From assembly GCF_000424985.1 (NCBI RefSeq), contig NZ_AUKX01000048.1:1-38877 (forward strand): a stretch of 38,877 bases of DNA. The letters run 5' to 3'. The notes below the pieces were generated by a model, which was given only the letters and a program-made list of their open reading frames with translations, was not told the DNA's origin and did no database searches. Shown here one piece after another: positions 1 to 8,359 of this stretch (positions are counted from its first letter, which is position 1; each line of letters opens with the position of its first letter). The DNA comes from Arenibacter latericius DSM 15913 (lineage in GTDB: Bacteria; Bacteroidota; Bacteroidia; Flavobacteriales; Flavobacteriaceae). The translations under genes were made by a program, and so were the position numbers.

Positions 1-277
1 GCAGCCCCGCCATCCAAGTGCCCGTATATTCGGTAAAGCTTCTCTTGCAGGACTTGCATTTATAGCGCTGTGCACCCTTGTCCTTTCCGAAACGGACATA
101 TTTGGTATGGCCACAGTGCGGGCACTCGCCCATCATATTGTCGAGAAGATGTCGGCGGGAGGCCTGTGCCCTTGGACTTCCCGTAGTCACATCGTGCTTT
201 TCGATATCCTTGAGCAATCTCCGCCTGTCCACCAGAGGAAGCGAAAGGATCTTTTGTTTTAATTCTTCTAGTTCCAT
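1..277 (-). CDS. IS1595-family transposase, N-terminal part (runs off the window)
   Basis: The reading frame starts at the ATG whose complement is at 275-277 and is still open at base 1, so 92 residues are visible. After an N-terminal helical stretch rich in Leu, Lys and Arg there is a zinc ribbon: CPHCG near residue 51 and CKSCKRSF near residues 73-80, followed by TEYTGTWMAGL. This layout (ribbon, then a TGT-like motif leading into the DDE catalytic domain) is typical of ISXO2-like/IS1595 transposases. The catalytic domain would lie to the left of base 1 and cannot be judged. The codons are more GC-rich than those of the neighbouring genes, which fits a recently arrived element. I infer that the element's right end lies between about 280 and 404, because the remnant of a disrupted host gene begins there. 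The family call is fairly sure; intactness is unknown. Confidence 0.82.
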   Translation of the reverse strand, partial: MELEELKQKILSLPLVDRRRLLKDIEKHDVTTGSPRAQASRRHLLDNMMGECPHCGHTKYVRFGKDKGAQRYKCKSCKRSFTEYTGTWMAGL

Positions 278-404
278 ACCTAAAGATACAAATAATAGCT
301 ATTATAAACTAGAGCCTGGATGTCTTTGCATTATAAATAGGTTTTACATCCTTTAAGCTTCTTATAAATCCGATAAAATTGTCATTCTTACAGACCTATT
401 TGTT
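1..404 (-). mobile_element. Right part of an IS1595-like insertion sequence; exact end unresolved
   Basis: This holds the transposase start and about 125 bases of AT-rich flank. GGATGT at 318-323 and ACATCC at 346-351 form a short inverted repeat near the presumed element end, but I could not identify a terminal inverted repeat or target duplication because the other end lies outside the window. The right limit given is simply the in-frame stop that precedes the host-gene remnant. Confidence 0.45.
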
Positions 405-406
405 AA

Positions 407-577
407 AACGGGTTTAAAAGTGAGCAAAATTGCTATGGACATGCTATAATTTCAGTAGATTTATGCGTTATAGGGGAACAGAAATCTTTTAAATTATTTT
501 CAAAGATTTTAGGGAACCATGGTGGAGCGGAAGAAATGCGTTCTATGGAATTGATTTTTAATATATTAAAGGAATAA
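407..577 (+). pseudogene. eboA: C-terminal remnant of the gene ahead of eboB, probably eboA
   Basis: A frame open from the codon after the TAA at 404-406 to the TAA at 575-577 encodes 56 residues with normal protein character: it begins NGFKSEQNCYGHAIISVD and ends MELIFNILKE. It has no start codon at its beginning; the first ATG is far inside. It ends 9 bases before the eboB start, as an operon gene would. In ebo clusters eboA normally precedes eboB, and the expected N-terminal part is replaced here by IS1595-like DNA. I read it as eboA cut by the insertion. The identity rests on position, since I cannot recognise EboA from these 56 residues alone. Confidence 0.5.
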
Positions 578-586
578 AAAGTTGTT

Positions 587-1495
587 ATGGAAGAGAAAAT
601 GATGATTATTGACCCGCACGTACATATGACCGCTAGGACTACTGACGATTATGAGGCTATGGCGGAAGCAGGGGTGGTAGCTGTTATTGAACCATCATTT
701 TGGTTAGGTCAACCGCGTACACAAGTGGGGTCTTTTCAGGATTATTATAGTAGTTTGGTGGGCTGGGAGCCGTTTAGGGCTAGCCAATTTGGAATAAAGC
801 ACTATTGTACTATTGGTTTAAATTCTAAAGAAGCCAATAACGAAGCTTTGGCAGAGCAGGTAATGGAATTACTGCCACTTTATTTACATAAGGAAAATGT
901 AGTTGCAATTGGTGAGATTGGCTATGATGATCAAACTCCTGCTGAAGATAAATATTTTAGACTGCAGCTAGAACTTGCTAAAGAACTTAACTTGCCTGTA
1001 CAGGTACATACCCCGCATAGAGATAAAAAATCTGGAACTATTAGAAGTATGGAAGTGTGTTTAGAACACGGGTTGGATCCTTCTATGGTAGTTATTGATC
1101 ATAACAATGAAGAAACGGTTAAAGAAGTGCTTGATCGAGGTTTTTTAGCGGCATTTACTATCTACCCAAAAACGAAAATGGGAAATGAGAGAATGGTTGA
1201 GGTGGTTAGGAAATTCGGTAGTAATGGGATAATTGTGGATAGTTCTGCAGATTGGGGTGTAAGTGATCCTCTGGCAGTTCCAAAAACCGCATCTTTAATG
1301 CTGAAAAGAGGAATAGCTAGAGAAGATGTGGTAAAGACTTGCTATCAGAACGCTTTGGATATCTTTGGAATGAATGGAAAAATGAAAGAATCCGATTGGT
1401 TAAATCCTGAAGGTATTAATCAGACCAAATTATATAATGATAATAGTGTTTTAAGAGGACAAGAGCCAAAGGTAGATACCGATAAAATAGTATAA
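587..1495 (+). CDS. eboB: EboB, TatD-family metal-dependent hydrolase of the ebo cluster
   Basis: The 302-residue protein has the TatD/amidohydrolase TIM-barrel pattern: metal ligands H11 and H13 in PHVHM, E110 in AIGEIGYDD, H141 in QVHTPHRD, H172-region residues in VVIDHNNEE, and an Asp in IIVDSSADWG near 218. Generic TatD proteins are about 260 residues and act as nucleases or hydrolases; the longer variants in ebo (edb) clusters have no established substrate. The family call comes from these motifs, and the ebo assignment comes from the following genes, which give the full B-C-D-E-F order. The ATG at 587 follows the upstream remnant by 9 bases. The stop overlaps the eboC start (TAATG), so the two are translationally coupled. 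The original promoter was probably upstream of the interrupted eboA, so present expression may depend on the IS. Confidence 0.85.
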   Translation: MEEKMMIIDPHVHMTARTTDDYEAMAEAGVVAVIEPSFWLGQPRTQVGSFQDYYSSLVGWEPFRASQFGIKHYCTIGLNSKEANNEALAEQVMELLPLYLHKENVVAIGEIGYDDQTPAEDKYFRLQLELAKELNLPVQVHTPHRDKKSGTIRSMEVCLEHGLDPSMVVIDHNNEETVKEVLDRGFLAAFTIYPKTKMGNERMVEVVRKFGSNGIIVDSSADWGVSDPLAVPKTASLMLKRGIAREDVVKTCYQNALDIFGMNGKMKESDWLNPEGINQTKLYNDNSVLRGQEPKVDTDKIV

Positions 1496-2388
1496 TGAAT
1501 CCTATTATAAAAGGGTATTTACAGCTTACTAGGCCTGCTAACTTACCCACATCAGCTGCTGATATTTTGGCTGGAATCGCTATTTCTGGCTTTTTCTTGA
1601 CTAGTAGTCAGGAGTCTAGCTTGGGATGGCTAACGGTTTTATTATTGATGGGGTCTTCTGTACTCTTATATGCCTCTGGAGTGGTCCTGAATGATGTTTT
1701 TGATTATCGATTAGATCTGGTAGAGCGACCCGAAAGGCCAATCCCTTCAGGGGTAGTCTCGTTAACTTCAGCTGCTATTTTTGGAGGTGCTTTAATGGTT
1801 TTAGGGATTTTAGCTGCGTTTTGGGTGGGTATTACCAGTGGAGTAATTGCGCTTGGACTAGGGGCGTCTATTTTAATGTATGATACTTTAGGAAAGCACC
1901 ATTCTTTTTTTGGTCCCTTGAATATGGGGCTGTGTAGGGGGTTTAATCTATTATTAGGAATGTCTATTCTAGGTAATCTTATCCATTGGCAATATGCAAT
2001 AATTCCAATCGCTTATATAGCAGCAATTACTTTGATAAGTAGGGGAGAGGTGCATGGGGATAACAAAAAACATATTTTATTAGCGGCTATGTTGTATGTT
2101 ATGGTGGTATTAACAATCACAATAATCCTATTGTATACTGGTCAAAACATTCTCATATCTCTACCATTTATTCTTCTTTTTACCCTATTAATTTTTAGGC
2201 CATTGCTAAAAGCGTATAAAGAAAACTCACCTCACAACATAAAAATGGCGGTGAAAGCTGGGGTGATTTCCATTATTGTTTTGGATGCTGCCCTAGCGAC
2301 AGGATTCTCTTATTGGTGGGTAGGAGTTCTTACCCTGCTGTTGTTGCCTTTATCAATTTTTTTATCCAAACTATTTGCAGTAACTTAA
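1495..2388 (+). CDS. eboC: EboC, UbiA-family prenyltransferase
   Basis: This 297-residue polytopic membrane protein has the UbiA signature NDVFDYRLDLVERPERPIPSG at about residues 65-85, with the Asp-rich prenyl-diphosphate/Mg site, and a second polar motif around MYDTLGKHH. Eight or nine hydrophobic segments fill the rest. UbiA enzymes attach isoprenoid chains to acceptors at the membrane. Within ebo clusters the acceptor is unknown, and the cluster has been linked to moving metabolites such as the scytonemin precursor to the cyanobacterial periplasm. The start overlaps the eboB stop by one base, and eboD follows after 10 bases. I am sure of the family and confident of the ebo membership, but no substrate can be read from the sequence. 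Confidence 0.88.
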   Translation: MNPIIKGYLQLTRPANLPTSAADILAGIAISGFFLTSSQESSLGWLTVLLLMGSSVLLYASGVVLNDVFDYRLDLVERPERPIPSGVVSLTSAAIFGGALMVLGILAAFWVGITSGVIALGLGASILMYDTLGKHHSFFGPLNMGLCRGFNLLLGMSILGNLIHWQYAIIPIAYIAAITLISRGEVHGDNKKHILLAAMLYVMVVLTITIILLYTGQNILISLPFILLFTLLIFRPLLKAYKENSPHNIKMAVKAGVISIIVLDAALATGFSYWWVGVLTLLLLPLSIFLSKLFAVT

Positions 2389-2398
2389 TTTAAAAAGT

Positions 2399-3574
2399 AT
2401 GCAACATTATAAAACAATATCACAATCCTTTAAGGTGTCTTACGAATATAAGCTTCATTTTACCGAGCATATATTTAAGGAAGGTAATACACTGTTTAAG
2501 GACCTAATTAAAGAATACAATCCGAAAGGAAAGGTAAAGGTATTATTTGTTATTGATAGTGGGGTACTGGAATGTCACCCTAACTTATCCGATCAAATTA
2601 CAGCCTATTGTAAAGTTAATAGTGCAGAAATCTATGGTACCGAACAGATTGTTGTACCAGGGGGTGAGCAGTGTAAAAATGATTATGGTAATGTAGAGCG
2701 AATTTTACAAGCTGTTAATGATAACAAAATTTGTAGGCATTCTTTTGTGGTGGCTATAGGAGGTGGTGCTATAATAGATATGGTAGGATATGCTGCGGCT
2801 ATTGCTCATAGAGGGGTTAAACTAATCCGTATCCCAACTACCGTTTTATCTCAGAATGATTCTGCTGTTGGCGTAAAGAACAGTATTAATATTTTAGGAA
2901 AGAAAAACTTCCTAGGCACTTTTGCACCCCCTTATGCTATTATTAATGATCCCTTTTTCTTGACTACATTAGAGCAGCGAGATTGGATTTCTGGAATTTC
3001 GGAAGCTATAAAAGTTGCCCTTATTAAGGATAAGGTGTTTTTTGAGTTTTTAGAGCAAAATAGCTTAAAACTAAGGGATAGGGATATGCCAGCCATGCAA
3101 TACCTTATTTACAGATGTGCAGAAATGCACATGGAGCATATTGCACAAGGTGGTGATCCTTTTGAAAGCGGTTCTTCTAGGCCATTAGATTTTGGCCATT
3201 GGGCTGCGCATAAACTAGAGTTCATGACCAATTATCAATTGCGTCATGGGGAAGCAGTAGCAATAGGAATGGCATTAGATGTTACCTATGCTCACCTAAT
3301 TGGCATGATTGATAAAAGTACTTTAGATAGAATTTTGGAGGTGCTTCAAAATATAGGGTTCGATATACATATACCCTTATCTGAAGAGAAGGAAATAGAG
3401 GAGCTGTTAAATGGAATAGAAGAGTTTAGAGAGCATCTGGGAGGAGAACTTACCATTACACTTATCTCTGAAATTGGAGTTAAGCAAGATGTCCATGTTA
3501 TTGATCGAGAGATTATGAAAAATGCTATAGTGTGGTTAAATAATGAATTAGAACCTAAAATTTCAATCCAATAG
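2399..3574 (+). CDS. eboD: EboD, 3-dehydroquinate synthase-like sugar-phosphate cyclase
   Basis: The 391-residue protein has the dehydroquinate synthase fold markers: the NAD-binding GGGAIIDMVGYAAA at about 121-134, PTTVLSQNDSAVGVKNSIN around 146-163, and metal ligands E202, H267 (DFGHWAAHKLE) and H283 (RHGEAV). All three metal ligands are present, so catalysis is plausible. It is probably not the housekeeping AroB: it sits in the ebo operon, the region after PTT reads LSQNDSAVG rather than the usual AroB sequence, and it is longer than a typical AroB (about 355 residues). It may cyclise a sugar phosphate to a product used by the cluster. The stop codon TAG overlaps the GTG start of eboE. Confidence 0.87.
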   Translation: MQHYKTISQSFKVSYEYKLHFTEHIFKEGNTLFKDLIKEYNPKGKVKVLFVIDSGVLECHPNLSDQITAYCKVNSAEIYGTEQIVVPGGEQCKNDYGNVERILQAVNDNKICRHSFVVAIGGGAIIDMVGYAAAIAHRGVKLIRIPTTVLSQNDSAVGVKNSINILGKKNFLGTFAPPYAIINDPFFLTTLEQRDWISGISEAIKVALIKDKVFFEFLEQNSLKLRDRDMPAMQYLIYRCAEMHMEHIAQGGDPFESGSSRPLDFGHWAAHKLEFMTNYQLRHGEAVAIGMALDVTYAHLIGMIDKSTLDRILEVLQNIGFDIHIPLSEEKEIEELLNGIEEFREHLGGELTITLISEIGVKQDVHVIDREIMKNAIVWLNNELEPKISIQ

Positions 3575-4767
3575 TGCTGATAAAAGATAAATTTCACCTT
3601 AGTTATTGTACAAATATCCACCCAGGCGAAGATTGGAAGCAGACTTGGGAGAATTTAGAAGAATACCTTCCAAAAGTTAAGGAGCAGGTTTCTCCAAAGC
3701 AGCCATTTGGTGTTGGTTTACGCTTATCTAATGTAGCAAGCCTGGAGCTACAAGAAGGAAGTCGATTGCAAGAATTTAAAGATTGGCTAGAGGAGAACGA
3801 TCTTTATGTTTTTACTATGAATGGATTTCCTTATGGAAATTTTCATAATGAAAGAGTAAAGGATATGGTTCATGCGCCTGATTGGACTACCGCAGACCGA
3901 TTGGAGTATACTATACGACTTTTTAAACAACTCGCTTTTCTTCTGCCGAAAGGTATCAAAGGCGGAATTTCTACTTCACCTATAAGTTACAAATTTTGGC
4001 ATGCTTCTGAAAAAGCAACGGATAAGGCTTTTGTTGACGGTGCTACCAATATGATAGCGGTGGCATTGCAGTTAATAGACATAGAAGAGAAGACAGGAAA
4101 ACATCTGCATTTGGATATTGAACCGGAACCAGATGGAATGCTAGAAAATAGTGTTGAGGTATTGGAGTTTTATGGTAGCTATTTAATTCCAATCGGAACT
4201 AAGATTTTGGTAGATAAGCTTGGATGTACTACTTCCAAAGCCAAAGAATTAATTCTGAGGCATATTATGATCTGTTATGATGTATGCCATTTTTCTCTTG
4301 CCTATGAAGAGCCTCAATATACTTTGAAGAAATTTAAGGACGCCGGAATAGAGGTAGGAAAGATACAAGTGAGTTCTGCACTAAAGATCCTTTTCGAGGA
4401 AGGTAATAATGAAGCAATTTGGCAAACCTTAGAAAGGTTTAACGAACCTACTTATTTGCATCAAGTTACCCGCAAAAAGGGTGATCAGGTGTTTACATAT
4501 AGGGATCTACCGGAGCTTTTGACCAAAAAAGGAGATTTTACCGAGTTGCGAGCGCACTTTCATGTGCCTATTTTTATGGAGCAATACGAATCTTTATTTT
4601 CTACTCAAGATCAGATTTTAAAAGTTTTGGAGTTGCTTAAAAAGGATCCATTTTCGGACCACTTGGAAATAGAGACCTATACATGGGACGTATTGCCAAA
4701 AGAATTAAAGATGGAGCTATCAGCATCTATAGTTCGTGAAGTGAAATGGTTAAAGAATAAGTTGTAA
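3574..4767 (+). CDS. eboE: EboE, sugar-phosphate isomerase/epimerase-like TIM-barrel protein
   Basis: This 397-residue protein reads as a xylose-isomerase-like/AP-endonuclease-2-type TIM barrel. Metal-type residues occur in LHLDIEPEPDG (near residue 177), ICYDVCHFSLAYEEP (near 232) and in RAHFHVPIF (near 328). The start is GTG at 3574, overlapping the eboD stop (TAGTG). No ATG nearby would keep the conserved N-terminus KFHLSYCTNIHPGEDW, so the GTG is the supported start. The reaction is unknown; proteins of this group isomerise or epimerise sugars or related polyols. The gene is followed after 3 bases by eboF. The call is secure at fold and cluster level only. Confidence 0.85.
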   Translation: MLIKDKFHLSYCTNIHPGEDWKQTWENLEEYLPKVKEQVSPKQPFGVGLRLSNVASLELQEGSRLQEFKDWLEENDLYVFTMNGFPYGNFHNERVKDMVHAPDWTTADRLEYTIRLFKQLAFLLPKGIKGGISTSPISYKFWHASEKATDKAFVDGATNMIAVALQLIDIEEKTGKHLHLDIEPEPDGMLENSVEVLEFYGSYLIPIGTKILVDKLGCTTSKAKELILRHIMICYDVCHFSLAYEEPQYTLKKFKDAGIEVGKIQVSSALKILFEEGNNEAIWQTLERFNEPTYLHQVTRKKGDQVFTYRDLPELLTKKGDFTELRAHFHVPIFMEQYESLFSTQDQILKVLELLKKDPFSDHLEIETYTWDVLPKELKMELSASIVREVKWLKNKL

Positions 4768-4770
4768 ATA

Positions 4771-6147
4771 ATGAAGAAGACTGTTGTTATAAATGTTGTA
4801 GGATTGTCTAGAGGATTAATAGGAGAGCATACTCCATTTATTAAATCCTTTTTGGATAAAGGAAGTTGGGGTGCTATTACTCCGCAATTGCCTGCAGTTA
4901 CCTGTGCGGCACAAGCTACCTATTTAACGGGTAAAACACCTGCAGAACATGGAATAGTGGCTAATGGGTGGTATTTTAAAGAAGAACATGAGATAAAATT
5001 TTGGCGACAATCTAATACCCTTATACAATCAGATAAGATTTGGGATAAGTTAAAGAAAAAGGATCCCAATTTTACCTGTGCTAATCTTTTTTGGTGGTAC
5101 AATATGTATTCTAATGCCGATTTTAGTGCAACTCCTAGGCCTAATTACTTGGCAGATGGAAGAAAAATCCCAGACTTTTATTCGCATCCTGCAGCACTAC
5201 GCGATACACTTCGGGACGAATTAGGAGATTTTCCATTGTTTCACTTTTGGGGCCCAAAAACCTCTATAAAATCTAGTCAGTGGATAGCGGATGCTACTAT
5301 TAAAACAGATAGCTTACACAATCCTACACTTACTTTGGTGTATTTGCCACACTTGGATTATAATTTGCAGCGTCATGGTAAGGATTTTTCAAAAATAGGG
5401 AAGGATTTACGAGAGATAGATGCTGTGGTTAAACAATTGGTAGATCATTTTGAAAGTAAGTCGGCTAATGTTATTCTTCTTTCCGAATATGGTATAACCA
5501 ACGTTACTAACCCCGTCCATTTAAATAGGGTTCTTAGAAAGGAAGGTTATATCGGTATTAGGGTAGAACGTGGATTAGAATTATTAGATGCAGGTGCAAG
5601 TGATGCTTTTGCTGTTGCAGATCATCAATTGGCACATGTGTATGTGAAAGACCCTAATAATATAGATAAAATTAAAAACCTCCTTAAAAAAGTAAAAGGG
5701 GTAGAGCAGGTCTTATCTGGAGATGAAATTAAAGAGGTTCACTTGAATCATGAGCGCTGTGGGGATATAGTGGTAGTAGCTGATAAGGATTCTTGGTTTA
5801 CGTACTATTTTTGGTTAGATGATAAAAAGGCTCCTGATTATGCTAGGATGGTAGATATTCATAAAAAACCAGGTTATGATCCTGTGGAAATGTTGACAGA
5901 CCCTAAGGATAAATTGGTGATGCCCAAAGTAGCATGGAAATTACTGAAAAAGAAGCTAGGCTTTAGGTCTGTATTGGATATTATTCCTTTAGATGCCACC
6001 TTGATAAAAGGTTCTCATGGTAGAATTCCTGAAGATAGAAATGACCTTCCTATACTTATCAGCAACAAAAAGGGAGACAAAATTGCGGACTCTTTATTAG
6101 CAACAGAAGTTTTTGGAGTAATAGAAAATCATATCTTAGATACCTAG
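4771..6147 (+). CDS. eboF: EboF, nucleotide pyrophosphatase/phosphodiesterase-like protein
   Basis: The 458-residue protein belongs to the alkaline-phosphatase superfamily, NPP/type I phosphodiesterase branch. The nucleophile region PAVTCAAQATYLTGKTPAEHG lies at about 41-61 (Thr 44 the likely nucleophile), YLPHLDYNLQRHG is at about 191-203, and a C-terminal GSHGRIPEDRNDLPILIS gives the last metal His. There is no signal peptide, so it should act in the cytoplasm. Alkaline-phosphatase-like proteins close the ebo clusters described in bacteria and eustigmatophyte plastids. The substrate is not known. The next gene begins one base after its stop codon, so both are likely in one transcript. Confidence 0.86.
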   Translation: MKKTVVINVVGLSRGLIGEHTPFIKSFLDKGSWGAITPQLPAVTCAAQATYLTGKTPAEHGIVANGWYFKEEHEIKFWRQSNTLIQSDKIWDKLKKKDPNFTCANLFWWYNMYSNADFSATPRPNYLADGRKIPDFYSHPAALRDTLRDELGDFPLFHFWGPKTSIKSSQWIADATIKTDSLHNPTLTLVYLPHLDYNLQRHGKDFSKIGKDLREIDAVVKQLVDHFESKSANVILLSEYGITNVTNPVHLNRVLRKEGYIGIRVERGLELLDAGASDAFAVADHQLAHVYVKDPNNIDKIKNLLKKVKGVEQVLSGDEIKEVHLNHERCGDIVVVADKDSWFTYYFWLDDKKAPDYARMVDIHKKPGYDPVEMLTDPKDKLVMPKVAWKLLKKKLGFRSVLDIIPLDATLIKGSHGRIPEDRNDLPILISNKKGDKIADSLLATEVFGVIENHILDT

Positions 6148-6148
6148 A

Positions 6149-6502
6149 ATGAAACTTTTTTCGAAAATATTCGCATTTATATTTGCCATACTGTTTGTCT
6201 GGTCAGCCGTCCTGCAATATAACGATCAGGATGCATGGATGTGGTACGCTATCTATGGTATAGCTGCATTGGCTTCTGTATTTTTTATTTTTAATAGATT
6301 ACTGTTATCGGTAGGGGTATTGCTCTCTTTTGCTTATTTAATAGGGAGCTATATTTTTTGGCCGGAAAAATATGAAGGAGTATCTATTGGAGGTGGGGAT
6401 ATAGATAATATAGAACGCGCTAGAGAGTCGCTCGGACTTTTAATAAGTGCTATGGTAATGCTTTTTTACGCTTGGCGAATTAGATTTTCTAAGAAAGCTT
6501 AA
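6149..6502 (+). CDS. TMEM220-like small membrane protein
   Basis: The 117-residue protein has four hydrophobic segments (about 5-20, 32-49, 51-68 and 92-109) with the characteristic NDQDAWMWYAIYG motif after the first one. This matches the transmembrane family 220 (TMEM220), found in animals and bacteria and without a known function. It starts one base after the eboF stop, so it is probably co-transcribed with the ebo genes and may work with EboC at the membrane; that is inference from position. Its stop codon overlaps that of dnaX on the other strand (TTAA at 6499-6502), leaving no room for a terminator between the converging genes. Confidence 0.78.
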   Translation: MKLFSKIFAFIFAILFVWSAVLQYNDQDAWMWYAIYGIAALASVFFIFNRLLLSVGVLLSFAYLIGSYIFWPEKYEGVSIGGGDIDNIERARESLGLLISAMVMLFYAWRIRFSKKA

Positions 6503-8340
6503 ATATCTAGGTCGAATTCTTTTCTAAGCAAGTCGATAGCTGGATTTTTCTCTCTTAGTTTAAGATATTTTTCCTCTGGGGTAAATGCGAATTTTTTCGC
6601 GCTGGTTTCGTTTACCGTTATTTCTAAGGTGATGAAGTGATTGTGGAGTTTTTGTTTTAAGGTTTCGATTAGGTCATACTTCTCTCGCTCCACTTCTTTT
6701 TTCATGGTGTCATTGGGAAGCTCAATCCAAATCACAAAATCTTCCTTTAATTTAGGACGATCTGCATTTAAATTGGAGGCTAATATTTTCTGACCCTTCT
6801 TGTCGATCATATCAACAAAATCTGCCCAATGTTTTTGTAGTTCCTGTTCTGTAAAAACTGATTTAGGCAAACTACTTTCATCTATTACCTCGTCTTTCTT
6901 ATTGAGTTCGTGCTCTTTTTTCGCCTTTAAACTAGACAAACTAAGGCCAGATACTCTTTTCTTACTCCCTTTTAAGTCAATCTTAATTTTTTTAGCCTCA
7001 GAACTCTTAGCTTCTTCAAGCGTAGCTGACTGCTTTTGTATAGTAGGTTTTGCAGCTACAGTAGGTGCAGTAGCCGAAGTAGTATCGCTTGCAGTTGGTG
7101 TATTTTGAGTTTGCTCTTGTTGATGGGTTGGAGTAACAATCGAGGAAGCTCCTTCGGTGGCTTTTTGAGCTGCTGGAGCATTTGCCTTCCTCTCTTTTTT
7201 ATTGACTCTATAAAAAGAAGCAGGAATTATAAAGTCGGGCCTACCTCGACCAGTTTCTAAGTGCTTAGACTTTTTTTTTTCTCCATCAAAGTCGATGGAG
7301 GCTAATTTCATTAGGGTTAGTTCTACAAGTAGTCGTTGATGCTTACTGCTTTTGTATTTTGTATCGCAATCATTCGCTAGGTCTATAGCTTCCAAAAGGA
7401 ACGAACCCGATGTTTTTTGCGATTGTTCTAAATATTGTTTTTTTGCTTCTTCGCCAACTTCTAATAGCGGGATGGTGTTTTGGTGCTTGCAGACCATTAA
7501 ATCTCTAAAATGAGAAGCTAGGCCAATTATAAAATGATGCCCATCAAAACCTTGTGCTAACGTTTCATTAAATAAAACTAATAAACCTGGAATGTCTCGA
7601 CCTAAAATAAGATCGGTAGCCTTAAAGTAAGTGTCGTAATCTAAAACATTTAGATTCTCGGTTACCGCTTTTCTAGTTAATTTTTTTCCAGAAAAGCTAA
7701 CTACCCTATCAAAAATAGAAAGGGCATCACGCATGGCACCATCTGCTTTTTGAGCTATGATGTGTAGTGCGTCGTCATCTGCATCTATCTCTTGATTGTC
7801 TGCAATATATTTTAAGTATTCAGCCGTATCTTTTACTGTAATCCGCTTAAAATCGAAAATCTGACAGCGAGATAGAATAGTAGGGATTATTTTATGTTTC
7901 TCTGTGGTGGCTAGAATAAAAATAGCATGTGCCGGTGGTTCTTCTAACGTCTTTAAAAAAGCGTTAAAGGCCGCTTGGGACAACATGTGCACCTCATCTA
8001 TAATGTATACCTTATATTTCCCTACTTGTGGTGGAATCCGTACTTGGCTAGTAAGCTCCCTAATATCATCTACCGAGTTGTTAGATGCGGCATCCAGCTC
8101 AAAAATGTTAAAAGCAAAATCTTCATCTTCTGATGCTACTGCTTGCTGATTAATCTGTTTTGCTAATATTCTTGCGCAGGTAGTTTTTCCAACTCCTCTA
8201 GGACCGGTAAACAATAACGCTTGGGCCAAATGATTGTTTTCAATGGCGTTGGTTAACGTATTGGTAATAGCCTGCTGCCCTACCACATCCTTGAAAGTTT
8301 TGGGTCTATATTTTCGTGCAGATACTATAAAAGGTTCCAA
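6499..8340 (-). CDS. dnaX: DNA polymerase III subunit gamma/tau
   Basis: The 613-residue clamp-loader ATPase has Walker A GPRGVGKT (46-53), sensor/DEVHMLSQAAFNAFLKTLEEPP as Walker B, and ATTEKHKIIPTILSRCQ (sensor 1, Arg finger SRC). The four-cysteine zinc module usual between Walker A and DAASNNSVDDIR is missing (the stretch reads INQQAVASEDEDF), which to my knowledge is the normal flavobacterial form. The collar domain ends near residue 350, followed by a low-complexity Ala/Thr/Lys linker and a C-terminal tau-specific domain ending in RKEFDLDI. A run of ten A residues in the coding strand at codons 354-357 lies exactly at the collar-linker boundary and may permit a shorter gamma form (see the separate entry). 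It diverges from rnpB. Confidence 0.96.
   Translation of the reverse strand: MEPFIVSARKYRPKTFKDVVGQQAITNTLTNAIENNHLAQALLFTGPRGVGKTTCARILAKQINQQAVASEDEDFAFNIFELDAASNNSVDDIRELTSQVRIPPQVGKYKVYIIDEVHMLSQAAFNAFLKTLEEPPAHAIFILATTEKHKIIPTILSRCQIFDFKRITVKDTAEYLKYIADNQEIDADDDALHIIAQKADGAMRDALSIFDRVVSFSGKKLTRKAVTENLNVLDYDTYFKATDLILGRDIPGLLVLFNETLAQGFDGHHFIIGLASHFRDLMVCKHQNTIPLLEVGEEAKKQYLEQSQKTSGSFLLEAIDLANDCDTKYKSSKHQRLLVELTLMKLASIDFDGEKKKSKHLETGRGRPDFIIPASFYRVNKKERKANAPAAQKATEGASSIVTPTHQQEQTQNTPTASDTTSATAPTVAAKPTIQKQSATLEEAKSSEAKKIKIDLKGSKKRVSGLSLSSLKAKKEHELNKKDEVIDESSLPKSVFTEQELQKHWADFVDMIDKKGQKILASNLNADRPKLKEDFVIWIELPNDTMKKEVEREKYDLIETLKQKLHNHFITLEITVNETSAKKFAFTPEEKYLKLREKNPAIDLLRKEFDLDI
7271..7300 (-). 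promoter_or_regulatory. Candidate slippage/frameshift site in dnaX (hairpin + A10)
   Basis: In the coding direction, a perfect 7-bp hairpin (CTCCATC, loop GACTTT, GATGGAG; plus-strand 7281-7300) is followed at once by ten A residues (plus-strand T run 7271-7280), read as GAA AAA AAA AAG. Gain of one A in the transcript, or a -1 ribosomal slip, gives K-V-stop straight away, and a protein of about 358 residues that ends just after the clamp-loader collar domain. Loss of one A also stops within five codons. Known dnaX genes make gamma by -1 frameshifting (E. coli, A AAA AAG) or by transcriptional slippage on an A run (Thermus). Use of the site here is inferred. Confidence 0.5.
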
Positions 8341-8359
8341 GAGTTGAATATTTATTTAA

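Noticed and set aside
78-356. Plus-strand ORF of 92 codons at the left edge
   Set aside because: It lies opposite the IS1595-type transposase, which has a clear zinc ribbon on the minus strand; the plus frame has no family features.
7036-7260. Overlapping plus-strand ORFs within dnaX
   Set aside because: They arise from the low-complexity Ala/Thr/Lys linker of DnaX read backwards; no RBS, promoter or family pattern.
6800-7300. The lack of zinc-binding Cys in DnaX as a sign of damage
   Set aside because: The rest of the ATPase is intact, and flavobacterial DnaX proteins are known to me in this zinc-less form, so it is a lineage trait.
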